Shown here in pieces: positions 63,472 to 64,000 of a DNA stretch of 64,000 bases (position 1 is the first letter of the stretch; every line of letters begins with the position of its first letter). This DNA comes from Chrysomallon squamiferum (taxonomy: Eukaryota; Mollusca; Gastropoda; Neomphalida; Peltospiridae). The stretch lies in assembly GCA_012295275.1 (NCBI GenBank), contig CM022676.1:14114930-14178929 (forward strand), written 5' to 3'. The position numbers and the translations under genes are program-made. A model generated the notes under the pieces. That model had not been told where the DNA came from. It did not search any database and saw only the letters and a list, made by a program, of their open reading frames with translations.

Positions 63472-64000
63472 AATAAAAAATAGAAAACTATAAAAACCAG
63501 CGAAGTTATAACTTCTATTATTCATACTAGCCTTTAGGACACTTTCATTCATAATAACGTTTTTCAGATAGTCTGGTTCACTATTATGATACTTATTGAC
63601 AATACAGATAAAGAGAGCGCTACAGGGTGAACATAAACTGTGTAGAAAATATGTCATTGCAGAAACAATGAGGGTTGTAAGAGATTGGCTGAAGAGGGTG
63701 TTTAGTTAGTTGTAATGTTGTTTAAAAACAGGTTTTTCACGTCCACAGACTGATACATGATACTACTTTTATAGGAAACTGTTTACAGGAATTAGTAATC
63801 TTAAAGTTAAATTTAATCTTAAACCAACACTAATACCAAACCTGAATTAACTCTAAATACAACGTTTGTGATATTACTTACCTGAATCCTATCTCTACAT
63901 CTGTCCATCTGAACCACTGATAAACATCATCATAATTTGATCTCAAAGTGTATTATTATCCTAACTCCACCTGAACTATCACCCTAACCTTAATGTCATC
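60131..64000. other. 5' flank of BTB gene and related repeated blocks
   Basis: (AAT)n at about 60150-60206 lies at the same place as in the left BTB gene. About 60890-61500 is a diverged copy of 340-950, including ATGTCAGATTAAA and the GACATGTACA region; about 62570-62880 is another partial copy. Further repeats: (AAAT)n at about 61782-61827, (CA)n near 62314-62345, (GAA)n near 62362-62388, (AAT)n at about 63412-63472. No additional gene is recognised. Confidence 0.5.

Noticed and set aside
63860-64000. Possible minus-strand exon ending at a GTAAGT donor near the right edge
   Set aside because: The frame before the donor has stops and no recognisable residues; cannot be supported.

Overview
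The window is animal nuclear DNA: introns with GT/AG borders, very AT-rich spacers, abundant (AAT)n, (TA)n, (GA)n microsatellites, animal-type transposons, and two 200-N assembly gaps (13857-14056 and 51398-51597). The immunoglobulin (Ig) domain style, with one domain per phase 1-1 exon and extra cysteines, together with a short two-exon BTB-BACK-PHR gene, suggests a lophotrochozoan, most likely a mollusc and perhaps a gastropod. That assignment is inference.

Layout. (1) 1-220: first exon, minus strand, of a BTB gene that runs off the left edge. (2) 456-13856 and 15365 to about 28830: two near-identical ~13.4 kb direct repeats. Each carries minus-strand remnants of a transmembrane Ig receptor (half Ig exon, frameshifted Ig exon, intact membrane-anchor exon) and a CR1/Jockey-like retrotransposon. 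Between them lie a gap, a hAT (ZBED-like) transposon inserted in a Tc1/mariner element, and an 86-bp inverted segment at the start of the second unit. (3) 32.9-38.8 kb, plus strand: a small, apparently intact Ig receptor gene ('gene A') with one Ig domain and two possible 3' ends, one transmembrane and one of GPI-anchor type. (4) 41.2-51.6 kb, plus strand: a long row of ten Ig exons behind a good signal-peptide exon ('gene B'), with a decayed signal exon just upstream. Several exons are intact and keep phase; others carry single-base or splice-site lesions. The row enters the second gap. (5) 54.7-57.0 kb, minus strand: a second broken Ig receptor, with two damaged V-like exons and an intact membrane exon. 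(6) 58.6-60.1 kb, minus strand: a complete BTB-BACK-PHR gene, paralogous to the one at the left edge, with related 5' flanks.

Taken together this looks like a birth-and-death cluster of cell-surface Ig receptors, plausibly immune or self/non-self recognition, bracketed by two CUL3-adaptor-type BTB paralogues. Functional Ig pieces sit among many decayed duplicates. The best candidates for undescribed biology are gene A's alternative GPI/TM anchoring and the interchangeable first V-like exons of gene B. The signal sequences, reading phases and lesions described here were read directly from the bases. Receptor function, alternative splicing and taxonomy are inferred.
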